DNA of 44,478 nucleotides. Source: Kocuria sp. (GTDB lineage: Bacteria > Actinomycetota > Actinomycetes > Actinomycetales > Micrococcaceae). Below are positions 28,716-37,200 of the stretch, one piece after another. A program made the position numbers and the translations under genes. Location: positions 1-44,478 of the forward strand of contig NZ_JAUMTZ010000016.1 in the NCBI RefSeq assembly GCF_030530945.1. The letters are read 5' to 3'. A model generated the notes under the pieces. It saw nothing but the letters and a program-made list of their open reading frames with translations. It ran no database searches and was not told the origin of the DNA. How positions within the stretch are numbered: the first letter of the stretch is position 1; every line of letters starts with the position of its first letter.

Positions 28716-29437
28716 CCGACATCGAGACCCGCTCCCGCGGGATCGCGGTGAAGTCCCGCAACGACGAGGACGGCACGTTCGAGGCCGTCGTCTCCGCGTT
28801 CGGCAACATCGACTCCTACGGGGACGTCATGGTCAAGGGCGCGTTCGAGCGCACCCTGGCCGAGTGGCGCGAGAACGGCGGGGAGATCCCGTTCCTCTGG
28901 TCCCACGCCTCGAACGACCCCATGTCCTACGTGGCCGGGATCCACGAGGCCAAGGAGACCGACGAGGGACTGCTCGTGCGCGGCCAATTCGACCTGGACA
29001 CCGACCAGTCCCGGCAGGCGTACAAGCTGCTCAAGTCCGGCCGGGTCCGCGAGTTCTCCTTCGGGTTCATCGTCCGTGACGCCGAGGACGGCGAGAAGAA
29101 CGGCGAGCACGTCCGCTATGTCAAGGACGTCGACCTCCTGGAGGCGTCCATGACGATCCTCGGCGCGAACCCCGCGACCCGCCTGGTGGCCATCAAGTCC
29201 ACCCCCACGATTCCCGACCCCGCGCTCACCGTGGACGCCATCGCGTCCGCCGTCGAGGACGCGGTGGGCCGGGCGCTCGCGAAGCACGCGAGCACCGAAA
29301 CTCACGAAGATACAGCCGCCGCTAGTCGTGCTGGTTCGGAGGATGAGGGCGCTGCTGGCGTTAAGTCCGACGACGCGCAGTACGCAGCCGCCGCGATCGG
29401 TCTCAGTGAGTACCTGACCGACGACTCCACGAACTGA
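28712..29437 (+). CDS. HK97-type prohead protease
   Basis: A 241-residue serine protease (family U35) that cleaves the capsid delta domain and itself during head maturation. The core is at residues 8-160: FEAVVSAFGNIDSYGDVMVKG, catalytic His65 in FLWSH, and catalytic Ser116 in REFSFGF. The C-terminal ~70 residues are a low-complexity Ala/Glu tail, probably removed on maturation. ATG 28712 overlaps the portal stop by 4 bp. The capsid follows 12 bp downstream. Confidence 0.92.
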   Translation: MTDIETRSRGIAVKSRNDEDGTFEAVVSAFGNIDSYGDVMVKGAFERTLAEWRENGGEIPFLWSHASNDPMSYVAGIHEAKETDEGLLVRGQFDLDTDQSRQAYKLLKSGRVREFSFGFIVRDAEDGEKNGEHVRYVKDVDLLEASMTILGANPATRLVAIKSTPTIPDPALTVDAIASAVEDAVGRALAKHASTETHEDTAAASRAGSEDEGAAGVKSDDAQYAAAAIGLSEYLTDDSTN

Positions 29438-29449
29438 AAGGACAGACCA

Positions 29450-30643
29450 GTGGACAAGTTTGAGGAACTCAAGGCCGAAGCGAAGAGCCTTGTGGACGCA
29501 TTCAACAAGGGCACGGCCACGGACGAGCAGAAGTCCCGCCTCGTGGCCATCGGCGACGAGCTCAAGACCGCCAAGACCCAGATGGACTCCGCGAAGTCCG
29601 CCCAGGACCTCCTGGACGCCCTGAACTCCGGGGTCACCGAGGGTGAGGGCACCACGTTCTCGCGTGGGCCCGCCGTGAAGTCCCTGGGTGAGGCGTTCCT
29701 GACGAAGGCCGGCGACCTGAGCGCCCTGGCCCGCCGCATCAAGTCCGGCGGCGTCGAGGCCCCCGAGTTCAAGGCCGCGAACACCGCGCACACCCTGGAG
29801 GGCCTGGCCTTCGAGGACGTGACCCAGCAGGTCATCGAGGAGGTGCGCCCTGCTCCCACCGTGGCGAACCTCATGACCAACGCGGCCATGTCGAACCCGG
29901 TGCTGAAGTACTTCCGGCAGGTCCCCGGCTCCACCGAGGGCGGGCCCGGCATCACCCCGGAGGGCACGGAGAAGCCGTACGTGCGCTACAAGTTCGAGCA
30001 GGTCACCTCCGGCCTGTCGAAGATCGCCGGTGTCACCGACGTGACCACGGAGATGACCGAGGACGCACCGTTCCTGGTGTCCCTCATCAACTCCTTCCTG
30101 GTCCGCGACCTCATCCTCGAGGAAGAGGACCAGATCCTCAACGGCGACGGCGCGGGCGACAACTTCGACGGGCTCTACCACATGTCCGGCGTGCTGAACG
30201 TGCAGGGCGACGCGGGTACGAACCTGGTGGACGCCATCTACCGGTCCACGACCGCGATCCGCACCCAGTCGAAGCTGGTGCCGACCGGGCTGGTCATCCA
30301 CCCGATCGACTACGAGAACGCCCGCCTCGACAAGGACGGCAACGGCCAGTACATGGGCGGTGGGCCGTTCTACGCCCCATACGGCAACGGCACCCTGCAG
30401 TTCGCCCCGCCCCTGTGGGGCCTGCAGACCGTGGTCACCCCGAACGCCAAGCAGGGCGCTCCCCTGGTCGGCGACTTCCGGCAGGCGGCGATCCTCCGCA
30501 AGGGCGGCATCGTGGTCGCAGCCTCCGACCAGCACGACCGCAACTTCACCCAGAACAAGGTGACGTTCCGCGCCGAGGAGCGCGCCGGCCTGATGGTGCA
30601 GCGCCCCGCGGCGTTCGCCAAGGTGTCGGTGAAGTCCGCGTAA
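29450..30643 (+). CDS. HK97-fold major capsid protein
   Basis: A 397-residue capsid subunit. The first ~100 residues are a charged helical scaffolding (delta) domain (FEELKAEAKSLVDAFNKGTA, KSAQDLLDALNSGVTEGEG) expected to be cut by the protease upstream. The mature domain contains E-loop and spine segments (NPVLKYFRQVPGSTEGGPGI, FLVRDLILEEEDQILNGDGA) and a typical C-terminus (VGDFRQAAILRKGGIVVAAS, NKVTFRAEERAGLMVQRPAA). GTG 29450 follows AAAGGA. A strong terminator with an embedded operator-like site begins 17 bp after its stop. Confidence 0.95.
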   Translation: MDKFEELKAEAKSLVDAFNKGTATDEQKSRLVAIGDELKTAKTQMDSAKSAQDLLDALNSGVTEGEGTTFSRGPAVKSLGEAFLTKAGDLSALARRIKSGGVEAPEFKAANTAHTLEGLAFEDVTQQVIEEVRPAPTVANLMTNAAMSNPVLKYFRQVPGSTEGGPGITPEGTEKPYVRYKFEQVTSGLSKIAGVTDVTTEMTEDAPFLVSLINSFLVRDLILEEEDQILNGDGAGDNFDGLYHMSGVLNVQGDAGTNLVDAIYRSTTAIRTQSKLVPTGLVIHPIDYENARLDKDGNGQYMGGGPFYAPYGNGTLQFAPPLWGLQTVVTPNAKQGAPLVGDFRQAAILRKGGIVVAASDQHDRNFTQNKVTFRAEERAGLMVQRPAAFAKVSVKSA

Positions 30644-30659
30644 CCCCCTGGTGCCCCCT

Positions 30660-30697
30660 CACGGCCGTGTGACCACAGTTAGGGTCACACGGCCGTG
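30660..30697. terminator. Strong hairpin after the capsid gene with embedded operator-like site
   Basis: A perfect 15-bp inverted repeat, CACGGCCGTGTGACC/GGTCACACGGCCGTG, with an 8-nt loop, extendable by 6 pairs past a bulge. It lies between the capsid and the next head gene. It could reduce downstream transcription so that the capsid is made in excess. The central 18 bp are operator-like site 9. Confidence 0.75.
30670..30687. promoter_or_regulatory. Operator-like palindrome, site 9
   Basis: TGACCACAGTTAGGGTCA at the tip of the post-capsid hairpin, 20 kb from the repressor gene. There is no promoter hexamer at the spacing of sites 6 and 8, so a transcription roadblock is the likelier role if a protein binds. 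Confidence 0.65.
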
Positions 30698-30722
30698 GGG
30701 CACCCCCGAGCAAGGAGCACCC

Positions 30723-30959
30723 ATGAAGTCCTACGAACTGCCCCTCGGCCAGCAGGAAGTCTCCGTGTCGGTGGACCTCTCCGACCGCGACGCGGAGGCC
30801 CTGGGTCTCAAGTCCCGTGCCCCCGAGAACAAGGCTCGCACCCCGGCGAACAAGGCCGTGGCCGTCGACCACGAGGAACGCACCGTGGAGGTCACGGACG
30901 ACGCCGCTGCCCCCGAGGTCGCCCGCCGCCCCGGACACAAGCCCCGCGGCGGCAAGTGA
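30723..30959 (+). CDS. Small head protein, function unknown
   Basis: A 78-residue charged protein between the capsid and connector genes (MKSYELPLGQQEVSVSVDLS, EALGLKSRAPENKARTPANK, RRPGHKPRGGK). The first ~25 residues are beta-like and the rest is a disordered basic/acidic tail. Candidates are a head decoration or a small assembly protein. ATG 30723 follows AAGGAG. Its stop region forms TGATG with the next gene. Confidence 0.6.
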   Translation: MKSYELPLGQQEVSVSVDLSDRDAEALGLKSRAPENKARTPANKAVAVDHEERTVEVTDDAAAPEVARRPGHKPRGGK

Positions 30960-31459
30960 TGAAGTACCCACGGATGACCGCCGCCGGCGCCACCGTGGAC
31001 CTCGAGGAGGCTGCCGAGCAGGCCGTGCGCCGGTACTGCGGGTGGCACGTCGCCCCGCTCATCGAGGAAACGTTCCGCCTCGACGGGTACGGGTCCTCCG
31101 TGGTGAAGCTCCCCACTCTCGCGCTGGACGATGTCCTCAGCGTCCGAGTGGCGGGCCGGGAGGTGCCGGTGGAGCAGGTGCACTGGTCCACGCACGGGCT
31201 GCTGCAGCTGCCCTCCCCCGCACCCCGGGAGTTCGGGGCCATCGAGGTGACCGCAAAGCACGGCTTCGAGGACACCACGGACATCGGCGCCCTCGTGGCG
31301 AGCATCCGAGACCGCTCCACGAACATGCCGGCCGGGGTGACCCGCAAGCAGATCGGCGACGTATCCGTCTCGTACGGCGGCCTGGATGAGCGCGGGGTGC
31401 GCCTGTTCGCCTCGGAACGTGAGGCGCTCGCCCCGTACCGGCTGGAGGCGACCCCGTGA
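30959..31459 (+). CDS. Head-tail connector (gp6-like adaptor)
   Basis: A 166-residue protein at the place of the first head-tail connector. The helical N-terminus (VDLEEAAEQAVRRYCGWHVA) and the hydrophobic strand region (VVKLPTLALDDVLSVRVAGR) match the typical adaptor layout, in which a helical bundle docks under the portal. GFEDTTDIGALVASI is another family-like helix. ATG 30959 overlaps the previous stop. The call relies on gene order plus these features. Confidence 0.75.
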   Translation: MKYPRMTAAGATVDLEEAAEQAVRRYCGWHVAPLIEETFRLDGYGSSVVKLPTLALDDVLSVRVAGREVPVEQVHWSTHGLLQLPSPAPREFGAIEVTAKHGFEDTTDIGALVASIRDRSTNMPAGVTRKQIGDVSVSYGGLDERGVRLFASEREALAPYRLEATP

Positions 31460-31821
31460 TCCTCCTCCCGAACGCGACCGCCGTGATCCTCCGGCCCCGC
31501 GTCGTCAACGACATGGGCAGCGAGTTCGTGGACTGGGAGCACCCCGAACGCATCGAGTTCTCCGGCCCATGCCACGTGCAGGACGGGGCGACGACCGAGA
31601 CGTTCGAGCGCGCCGACTCTGTGGAGACCGCCTACACCCTGTGGGCGCCGCTGGCTCCGGCCATGAAACCGAACGACCGGGTCGAGTTCACGTACACCGC
31701 TCCCCCGGTCACCGGCACGGTCAGCGGACTGCAGGTCCACGGCCGCCCGCGGGTGATGGTCGACCCCGTCGACCCGGCCGAATCGTTCCAGCGCGTGGGG
31801 CTCACCCGATTGGAGGGCTGA
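31456..31821 (+). CDS. Head closure/stopper protein
   Basis: A 121-residue beta-rich protein (ATAVILRPRVVNDMGSEFVD, MKPNDRVEFTYTAPPVTGTV, RVMVDPVDPAESFQRV). Size, strand content and order after the adaptor fit the head-closure protein that plugs the connector after packaging. GTG 31456 overlaps the previous stop by 4 bp. Similarity to a specific family cannot be confirmed by eye. Confidence 0.65.
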   Translation: MILLPNATAVILRPRVVNDMGSEFVDWEHPERIEFSGPCHVQDGATTETFERADSVETAYTLWAPLAPAMKPNDRVEFTYTAPPVTGTVSGLQVHGRPRVMVDPVDPAESFQRVGLTRLEG

Positions 31822-32102
31822 TGGCAACGACACGCATGCAGTTCGAGCTGGACCCGCAGGGCGTGGCCGAGCTGCTCAAGGACCCGGCGATCGGGGCGCA
31901 CCTCAAGGAGATCGGGGACGACGTCGCCGCGAACGCCGCGGCCACCGCGAACGCCTCCGGCTTCGACGGTGCCGAGTTCAACGTGCGCGGGTTCGTGGGC
32001 CGCGACCGCCAGCGCGTACACGTCGCCGCGCAGAACCACGCCGCGTACCAGGCGGAGGTCAAAGCCCGTGCGCTGACCCGCGCCCGCGGAGGCGCCCGGT
32101 GA
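31821..32102 (+). CDS. Neck/tail completion protein (HK97 gp10-like)
   Basis: A 93-residue protein: MQFELDPQGVAELLKDPAIG, then the helix IGDDVAANAAATANASGFDG and a C-terminal AAQNHAAYQAEVKARALTRA. This N-terminal helix plus short beta domain and the position between stopper and terminator fit HK97 gp10-type neck proteins, which are often 90-150 residues. ATG 31821 overlaps the previous stop. Confidence 0.65.
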   Translation: MATTRMQFELDPQGVAELLKDPAIGAHLKEIGDDVAANAAATANASGFDGAEFNVRGFVGRDRQRVHVAAQNHAAYQAEVKARALTRARGGAR

Positions 32103-32476
32103 TCCCCCCGGCCCGCCACCGCGCCCTGGCCGAAGGCGTGTTCGTGGACGCGCTCACCGCCGCGGGCCTCACGGCCGGGGTGAAGCGTCCGGCCACGTTC
32201 CCGAACAGCCCCGAGTTCCTGGTGCTGTTCCTCAACGGCGGCGAGCACCAGAACCTCGTCACGGAGACCGCCGCCGTCGAGCTGGAGGCCTGGGCGCGGA
32301 CGAAGACGGCGGCCCTGCAGCTGATGCTCCGGGCCACCAACGCTCTCGAAGCAGCCTCCTTCACCCGGGGGCTACGGGAGATCCGCGAGGACCACCCGCC
32401 GGTGTCTCTGGACACCGGCACCGAAGGGTGGTTCCGCTACACCACCAGTCTCACCGCGCAGCAGCGCACCAGATGA
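32099..32476 (+). CDS. Tail terminator protein
   Basis: A 125-residue alpha/beta protein (ALAEGVFVDALTAAGLTAGV, ATFPNSPEFLVLFLNGGEHQ, VELEAWARTKTAALQLMLRA). Gene order (after the neck protein, before the tail tube) and the strand-helix-strand pattern fit the tail terminator that caps the tail tube and joins it to the head. GTG 32099 overlaps the previous stop by 4 bp. Confidence 0.68.
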   Translation: MIPPARHRALAEGVFVDALTAAGLTAGVKRPATFPNSPEFLVLFLNGGEHQNLVTETAAVELEAWARTKTAALQLMLRATNALEAASFTRGLREIREDHPPVSLDTGTEGWFRYTTSLTAQQRTR

Positions 32477-32486
32477 AAGGCACGAC

Positions 32487-32693
32487 ATGGCAGACGTGAA
32501 GGTCAAGTTCTCGACCCGATGGACTGACGGCGACCAGGTCTACGAGCAGGGCAAGTCCTACGAGGTCCACCCAGCCGTGGCCAGCTCCCTCATCCGCGAC
32601 GGCCTGGCCGTGGAGGCACCCCGCCAGGCCCAGAAGTCCACACCCACTCCGGCGTCAAAGGCTGACCCGGCGAACAAGGAAGGCGGCAAGTAA
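32487..32693 (+). CDS. Small hypothetical tail-region protein
   Basis: A 68-residue protein: a small beta domain (VKVKFSTRWTDGDQVYEQGK, YEVHPAVASSLIRDGLAVE) followed by a Lys/Pro/Ala-rich tail. Its fold resembles the small domain found in other head genes (compare the C-terminal lysine-rich tail of the gene at 30723). ATG 32487 follows GAAAGG. One base overlaps the major tail gene. Confidence 0.6.
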   Translation: MADVKVKFSTRWTDGDQVYEQGKSYEVHPAVASSLIRDGLAVEAPRQAQKSTPTPASKADPANKEGGK

Positions 32694-33280
32694 TGGTCAA
32701 CGCCACGAACACTGACAACGTCCGGGTCTACGGATCGCAGTACGACGCGATCTACATCGCGGACATCGGCACCCCGGACCCGGTCTTCACCACCGCGGCG
32801 GACCTCCTCAAGCCCCTCGGCGACGACTACACCAACGTCGGCTGGCTGAACGAGGACGGCATCCCCCTGGCCGTTTCCACCGACGTGGAGAAGTTCAAGG
32901 CCCACCAGGGCGCGGCCATGGTCCGCTCCAAGGTCACCGCCACCGAGCGGTCGCTGACGATCGGCGCGATCGAGGAGTCCCCGCTCGTCACCGGCATGTT
33001 CTTCGACCACGGCGCTCCCACCAAGGTGGGCACCGACCTCGCCCGCGTGGACTTCCCCAAGGGCATCGGCACGGTCGCGAAGAAGGCCATCGTCGTCCTC
33101 AACGACGGCGACGTCTCCAAGGCCCTGGTGATCTCCCGCCTGGAGATCGGTGAGCGCGAGGACATCTCGCACACCAACTCCGAGCTCACCGGCTACACCA
33201 TGACCGGCGACATCACCGGCGAGATGTACATGCTCACCAACTCCAAGGCCTACCTGGACGCGGTGCCCGCGGACGCGTAG
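32693..33280 (+). CDS. Major tail (tube) protein
   Basis: A 195-residue tail tube subunit. It begins with VNATNTDNVRVYGSQYDAIY, then PLGDDYTNVGWLNEDGIPLA, a phrase typical of siphovirus tail tubes in Actinobacteria, and ends in a beta-rich core (KKAIVVLNDGDVSKALVISR, GYTMTGDITGEMYMLTNSKA). It polymerises around the tape measure. It is followed by a hairpin that could lower expression of the chaperones downstream, which are needed in smaller amounts. Confidence 0.87.
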   Translation: MVNATNTDNVRVYGSQYDAIYIADIGTPDPVFTTAADLLKPLGDDYTNVGWLNEDGIPLAVSTDVEKFKAHQGAAMVRSKVTATERSLTIGAIEESPLVTGMFFDHGAPTKVGTDLARVDFPKGIGTVAKKAIVVLNDGDVSKALVISRLEIGEREDISHTNSELTGYTMTGDITGEMYMLTNSKAYLDAVPADA

Positions 33281-33293
33281 TCCGCGCACGAAC

Positions 33294-33335
33294 GTGCTGC
33301 CGGTCGTCCTCGTGGTGGGTGACGGCCGGCAGCAC
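33294..33335. terminator. Hairpin after the major tail gene
   Basis: GTGCTGCCGG (33294-33303) and CCGGCAGCAC (33326-33335) are perfect 10-bp arms. A further internal pair, CGTC/GACG, follows after a mismatch, leaving a 12-nt loop. It lies in the 114-bp gap after the tail tube gene, a usual place for partial termination. Confidence 0.6.
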
Positions 33336-33394
33336 CCCCACCCCCGCATGACCCACCCACCACACCACCACCCGCCACACGAAAGGGGCTCACC

Positions 33395-33784
33395 ATGGCC
33401 ACCGAAGAAACCCCCACCGAGAAGCTCGAGCGCCGCAAGGCTGAGTCCGCCCGCACCGCGGCCACGAAGCAGCCGCAGGACCACAAGGCGAAGAAGCCCA
33501 AGCCCGACACTGACGGCTTCGTGCCCACCGAGTACAAGGGCGCGACGATCCGTGTGCAGGCCGACCTGGACCCCGCCACGGACTTCGAGCTGCTCGACGC
33601 GATCGGCAAGCTCGAGGAGGGCGCCGCGTCCGGCCTCGGGAACCTGGTGCGGATGATCACCGCCCCCGGCGACTTCCCGGTGCTGATGAACGCGTGCCGC
33701 AACTCCCGCGGGAAGGTCGATCCCGAGACCCTGGCTGGGTTCATCCCCGTGGCCCTGGAAGCTGGTGGCCTGGGAAACTCCTGA
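33395..33784 (+). CDS. Tail assembly chaperone (short product, gpG-like)
   Basis: A 129-residue product. The N-terminus is Lys/Ala-rich (EKLERRKAESARTAATKQPQ), then a compact domain (ATIRVQADLDPATDFELLDA, GLGNLVRMITAPGDFPVLMN). It sits between tail tube and tape measure, the canonical chaperone position, and ends shortly after a GGGAAAC slippery heptamer that allows fusion with the next frame. Chaperones of this type coat the tape measure and recruit tube subunits. ATG 33395 follows AAAGGGG. Confidence 0.85.
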   Translation: MATEETPTEKLERRKAESARTAATKQPQDHKAKKPKPDTDGFVPTEYKGATIRVQADLDPATDFELLDAIGKLEEGAASGLGNLVRMITAPGDFPVLMNACRNSRGKVDPETLAGFIPVALEAGGLGNS

Positions 33785-34191
33785 CCCTGGCCAGGCTGGC
33801 GGAGGAGATCCCCGCGGAGATCGCCGGGGACTTCCGCCAGTTCTACGGGCTGAACTTCCGTCAGCTCATGGCCACCCGCGAGATGCCAGCCCGCGAGGTC
33901 GCCGAACTCCTTCTGCAGCTCCCCCAGGGGTGCCGGGTGTCCCGGGCCGTGGGCGGGGCGTGGGCGTGGACCGATGAGGTCGTCGCCCAGCTCTCCCACT
34001 CCCACCTGGTCCGCCAGATCTGGTGGGTGCACACGGGCAAGAAGGGCTCCGCGCCGGAGGCCCCACAGCCGCCCAAGGGGTGGCTGGTGGAGAAGCAGGA
34101 GAAGGCCAAGGCCGCGGCCGACTGGAAGAAGCGCGCAGCGGCCTGGAAGCGCGACAACGCGGCGATGGTCGCGGCGCAGCAAACCGAATAG
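33395..34191 (+). CDS. Tail assembly chaperone, -1 frameshift product (gpGT-like)
   Basis: A 265-residue fusion predicted from a -1 shift at 33772-33778: 128 codons in the zero frame, then 137 in the -1 frame beginning LLTLARLAEEIPAEIAGD. The downstream part (DFRQFYGLNFRQLMATREMP, WAWTDEVVAQLSHSHLVRQI) has the typical C-terminal chaperone features and lacks a credible start and RBS of its own. Such G/GT pairs are nearly universal in siphoviruses. The ratio of the two products is usually set by slip efficiency; this cannot be read here. Confidence 0.83.
33772..33778 (+). promoter_or_regulatory. Programmed -1 frameshift site GGGAAAC
   Basis: The heptamer reads G GGA AAC in the zero frame (codons GGA and AAC for G-N), which matches X XXY YYZ. 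The zero-frame stop TGA is 4 nt further on, at 33782-33784, and the -1 frame is open to 34191. The position between tail tube and tape measure is diagnostic. Confidence 0.85.
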
Positions 34192-34260
34192 AGAAGCACG
34201 GCAGGAGGGGCGAACGCACACGTGTTCGCCCCTCCTTCGTCATACCCGGAGGTGGTGCAG

Positions 34261-37200
34261 GTGGCGAATCTCGGAACCCTGTACGTGGCCATCGTCCCCA
34301 CTACCAAGGGCATCAGCGGCCAGATCTACAAGGAGATGGCCCCGGAGGTCACGAAGGCCACCGAGAAGGTCGGGCGGCTGGCCGGGCAGTCCCTGTCCCA
34401 GGAGATCAGCGGCGCCCTGGGTGGGCTGAGCAGCTCCACCCGCACCCTCGGCTCGGACCTCGCCAAGGCCATGGCCCCGGCCGTGTCCGCGGTGTCCCGG
34501 TTCACGGACGGGTTCCGCAGCGCCGAGGCCGCCGCTTCGTCGTTCACGGGCAAGATGGGCACCGCCGGCGGTGCGGCCCGCAAGGTCGCCGAGAACGCGC
34601 TGACCATGGGCAACAACTTCCGTGCAGGGTTCAGCGACGCGAAGGCGGCAGCCTCCTCGTTCACCGGCTACGTGGGCACCGTGGGCGGAGCCGTCCGGAA
34701 GGTCGCCGACGCCGCGGTCCTGCCGGGGAAGAACCTCGTCGCGGGCTTCAACGACGCCAAGGCCGCGGGCTCCTCGTTCACCGGCACCATGGGAACGATC
34801 GGCGGGATGGTCCGCAAGGTCGCCGACACGGCGGCCCTGCCCGGCCGCAACCTCGTCTCGGGGTTCCGTGATGCGTCCGCGGCATCGTCCTCGCTCACCG
34901 GCACGCTCGGCACCATCGGCGGGGCCGTGCGGCGGGTCTCGGACAGCGCCGTCGCGGTCGGCCGCTCCGCGGTGGGCATGAGCCGCACCGTCGCAGCCGG
35001 GGTTTCCTCGGCCATGTCCGGGGTGACCACCGTCGTGGGCGGGGTCCGGTCCTCGTTCTCCACCTTCGGGTCCTCCGTTTCCCAGGCGTTCGCCCCCATC
35101 TCGGAGCGCGTCCAGACTGTGGGCTCGCAGATCGCCGGCCTCGGCGGCGCCGCCGTTACCGCCGGGACCACGGTCGTGGGAGCGATCGGCGCGATCGCGG
35201 CCGCGGGCGGCTTCAACCGTGCCGTGCAGATCGAGCAGGCACAGGCAAAGCTCATCGGCCTGGGGAACTCCACCCAGGACGTCGAGAAGATCATGGAGAA
35301 CGCCAACGCCGCCGTGAAGGGCACCTCCGCAGCCCTGAACGAGTCCGCGACCGTGGCCGCCGCAGCCGTGGCCTCGGGTGTCGCCCCCGGCGAAGACCTC
35401 GAGCGCGTGCTCCGCACCATCAACGACACCGCCGGCATCGCGGGGATCTCCATGCAGGACGCCGGCACGATCTTCAACTCCGTGCTCGCCCGCGGCAAGC
35501 TCCAGGGCGACGACCTGCTCCAGCTGTCCTCCCGCGGTGTGCCCGTCCTCAAGTTCCTCTCGGACCAGCTGGGGGTGACCACCCAGGACGTCTCCAAGAT
35601 GGTCGAGAAGGGCCAGATCGACTTCGACACCTTCGAGTCCGCCATGCGGGCCGGGGTGGGTGGCTCCGCCGTCGCCATGGGCAAGACCACCTCCGGGGCG
35701 CTGTCGAACCTGTCAACAGCCATCAGCCGGTTCGGGGCGAACGTCATCACCCCGTTCATGCCGATCATCCAGAATCTGGCGCTCGGCCTCACCGACGCGT
35801 TCGACAACCTGGGCAAGGTGGTCAAGCCCGTCGCGGCCACCGTCGCAGGCGCCCTGGTGGCCATGGTTCAGCCCGGCAGTCTCGTCGCAACCGCATTCCA
35901 GGTGATCAGCGACAAGGCGGCATCCTTCCGCGACACGGTCGCGGGCGTGGTCGGCGCGATCCCCGCCCCGGCGCTCGCTGGCATCGCGGGCGCAGCTGGT
36001 CTGCTTGCAGCGAAGCTTGGGGCGATTGTCTCCAGCGGAATTGGTTCCCTCATTTCCAGCGTGCTGGGAAAGCTGCCCATCATTGGTGGCGCTCTCGCGC
36101 AGGTCACATCGGGGGCCGGGATTCTCACTAGAGCCCTGACCTTCCTGTCGGGCCCTGTGGGGCTGATCATCACCATCGTCGGGGCGGCGATCGCGTCGTC
36201 CTCCGAGCTCCAGGGCACGCTGGGGGCGCTGGCCACCACGGTCATGGGCCTCGTTGCGCAGGTCGCGGGCCAGCTCGCACCCGTGTTCACCATGATCGCC
36301 CAGACCGTCCTGCCGCTGCTCGTGGGGCTGTTCCAGCTGGTCGTGCAGACCGTGGCGCAGCTGCTCGTGGCGATCCTGCCGCTGGTGTCGACCCTCCTGA
36401 CCCAGCTGGTTCCGGTCATCGTGCAGCTCATCACGACCCTGTTGCCCCCGCTCGTGCAGATCTTCGGGCTCGTGGTCCAGGTCGTGGGTGCACTGCTCAC
36501 CGCGATCATGCCGCTGATCACCACCCTGCTGTCCCTGCTCATCCCGGTGCTGCAGTTCGTGGTGACCGTCGTCGCGGCGCTGGCGTCCGGGATCCTCACC
36601 CTTATCGGTGCGGCCATCACCTGGCTGACCACGGTCGCGGTGCCCGCCATGGGCCTCGCTCTGCAAGCCATCGGCGCGTTCTTCTCGTGGCTGTGGACAG
36701 GCGTCGTGCAGCCCGTGTGGACGTGGATCCAGGGTGCAATCAGCAACGTGATCACCTGGATCACCACCATCGTGGTGCCCTGGGTGCAGGCAGCCATGGC
36801 CGCCCTCGGGCTGGCGTTCTCCTGGCTGTACGTGAACGTGGTGCAGCCGATCTGGAACGGCATCAAGGTCTTCATCGCCGCGGTGGTCGCCGTCATCCTG
36901 ACGATCTGGCAGGGCCTGACGTGGTTCGTGCAGAACGTGCTCGGGCCCGTGTGGAACTGGCTCTACGTCAACGCCATCCAGCCCGCGTGGACCGCTATCC
37001 GCAACGTGATCAGCGCCGCCTGGTCCTGGATCCGCGACGCAGTCCTGACGCCGCTCATGAACTTCGTGCGCGGCCCCCTGACCGCGGCGTGGAACTGGAT
37101 CCGCAACGTCGTGGCCCAGGTGTGGGGTGCCATCAGGACTGCGGTCTCCTCGGCCTGGTCGTGGGTCCGGGATGCGGTTCTCACCCCGCTGATCAACTTC

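Noticed and set aside
26217..30535. Two long leftward frames opposite terminase, portal, protease and capsid
   Set aside because: Shadow frames of high-GC third codon positions; the plus-strand genes have clear family motifs.
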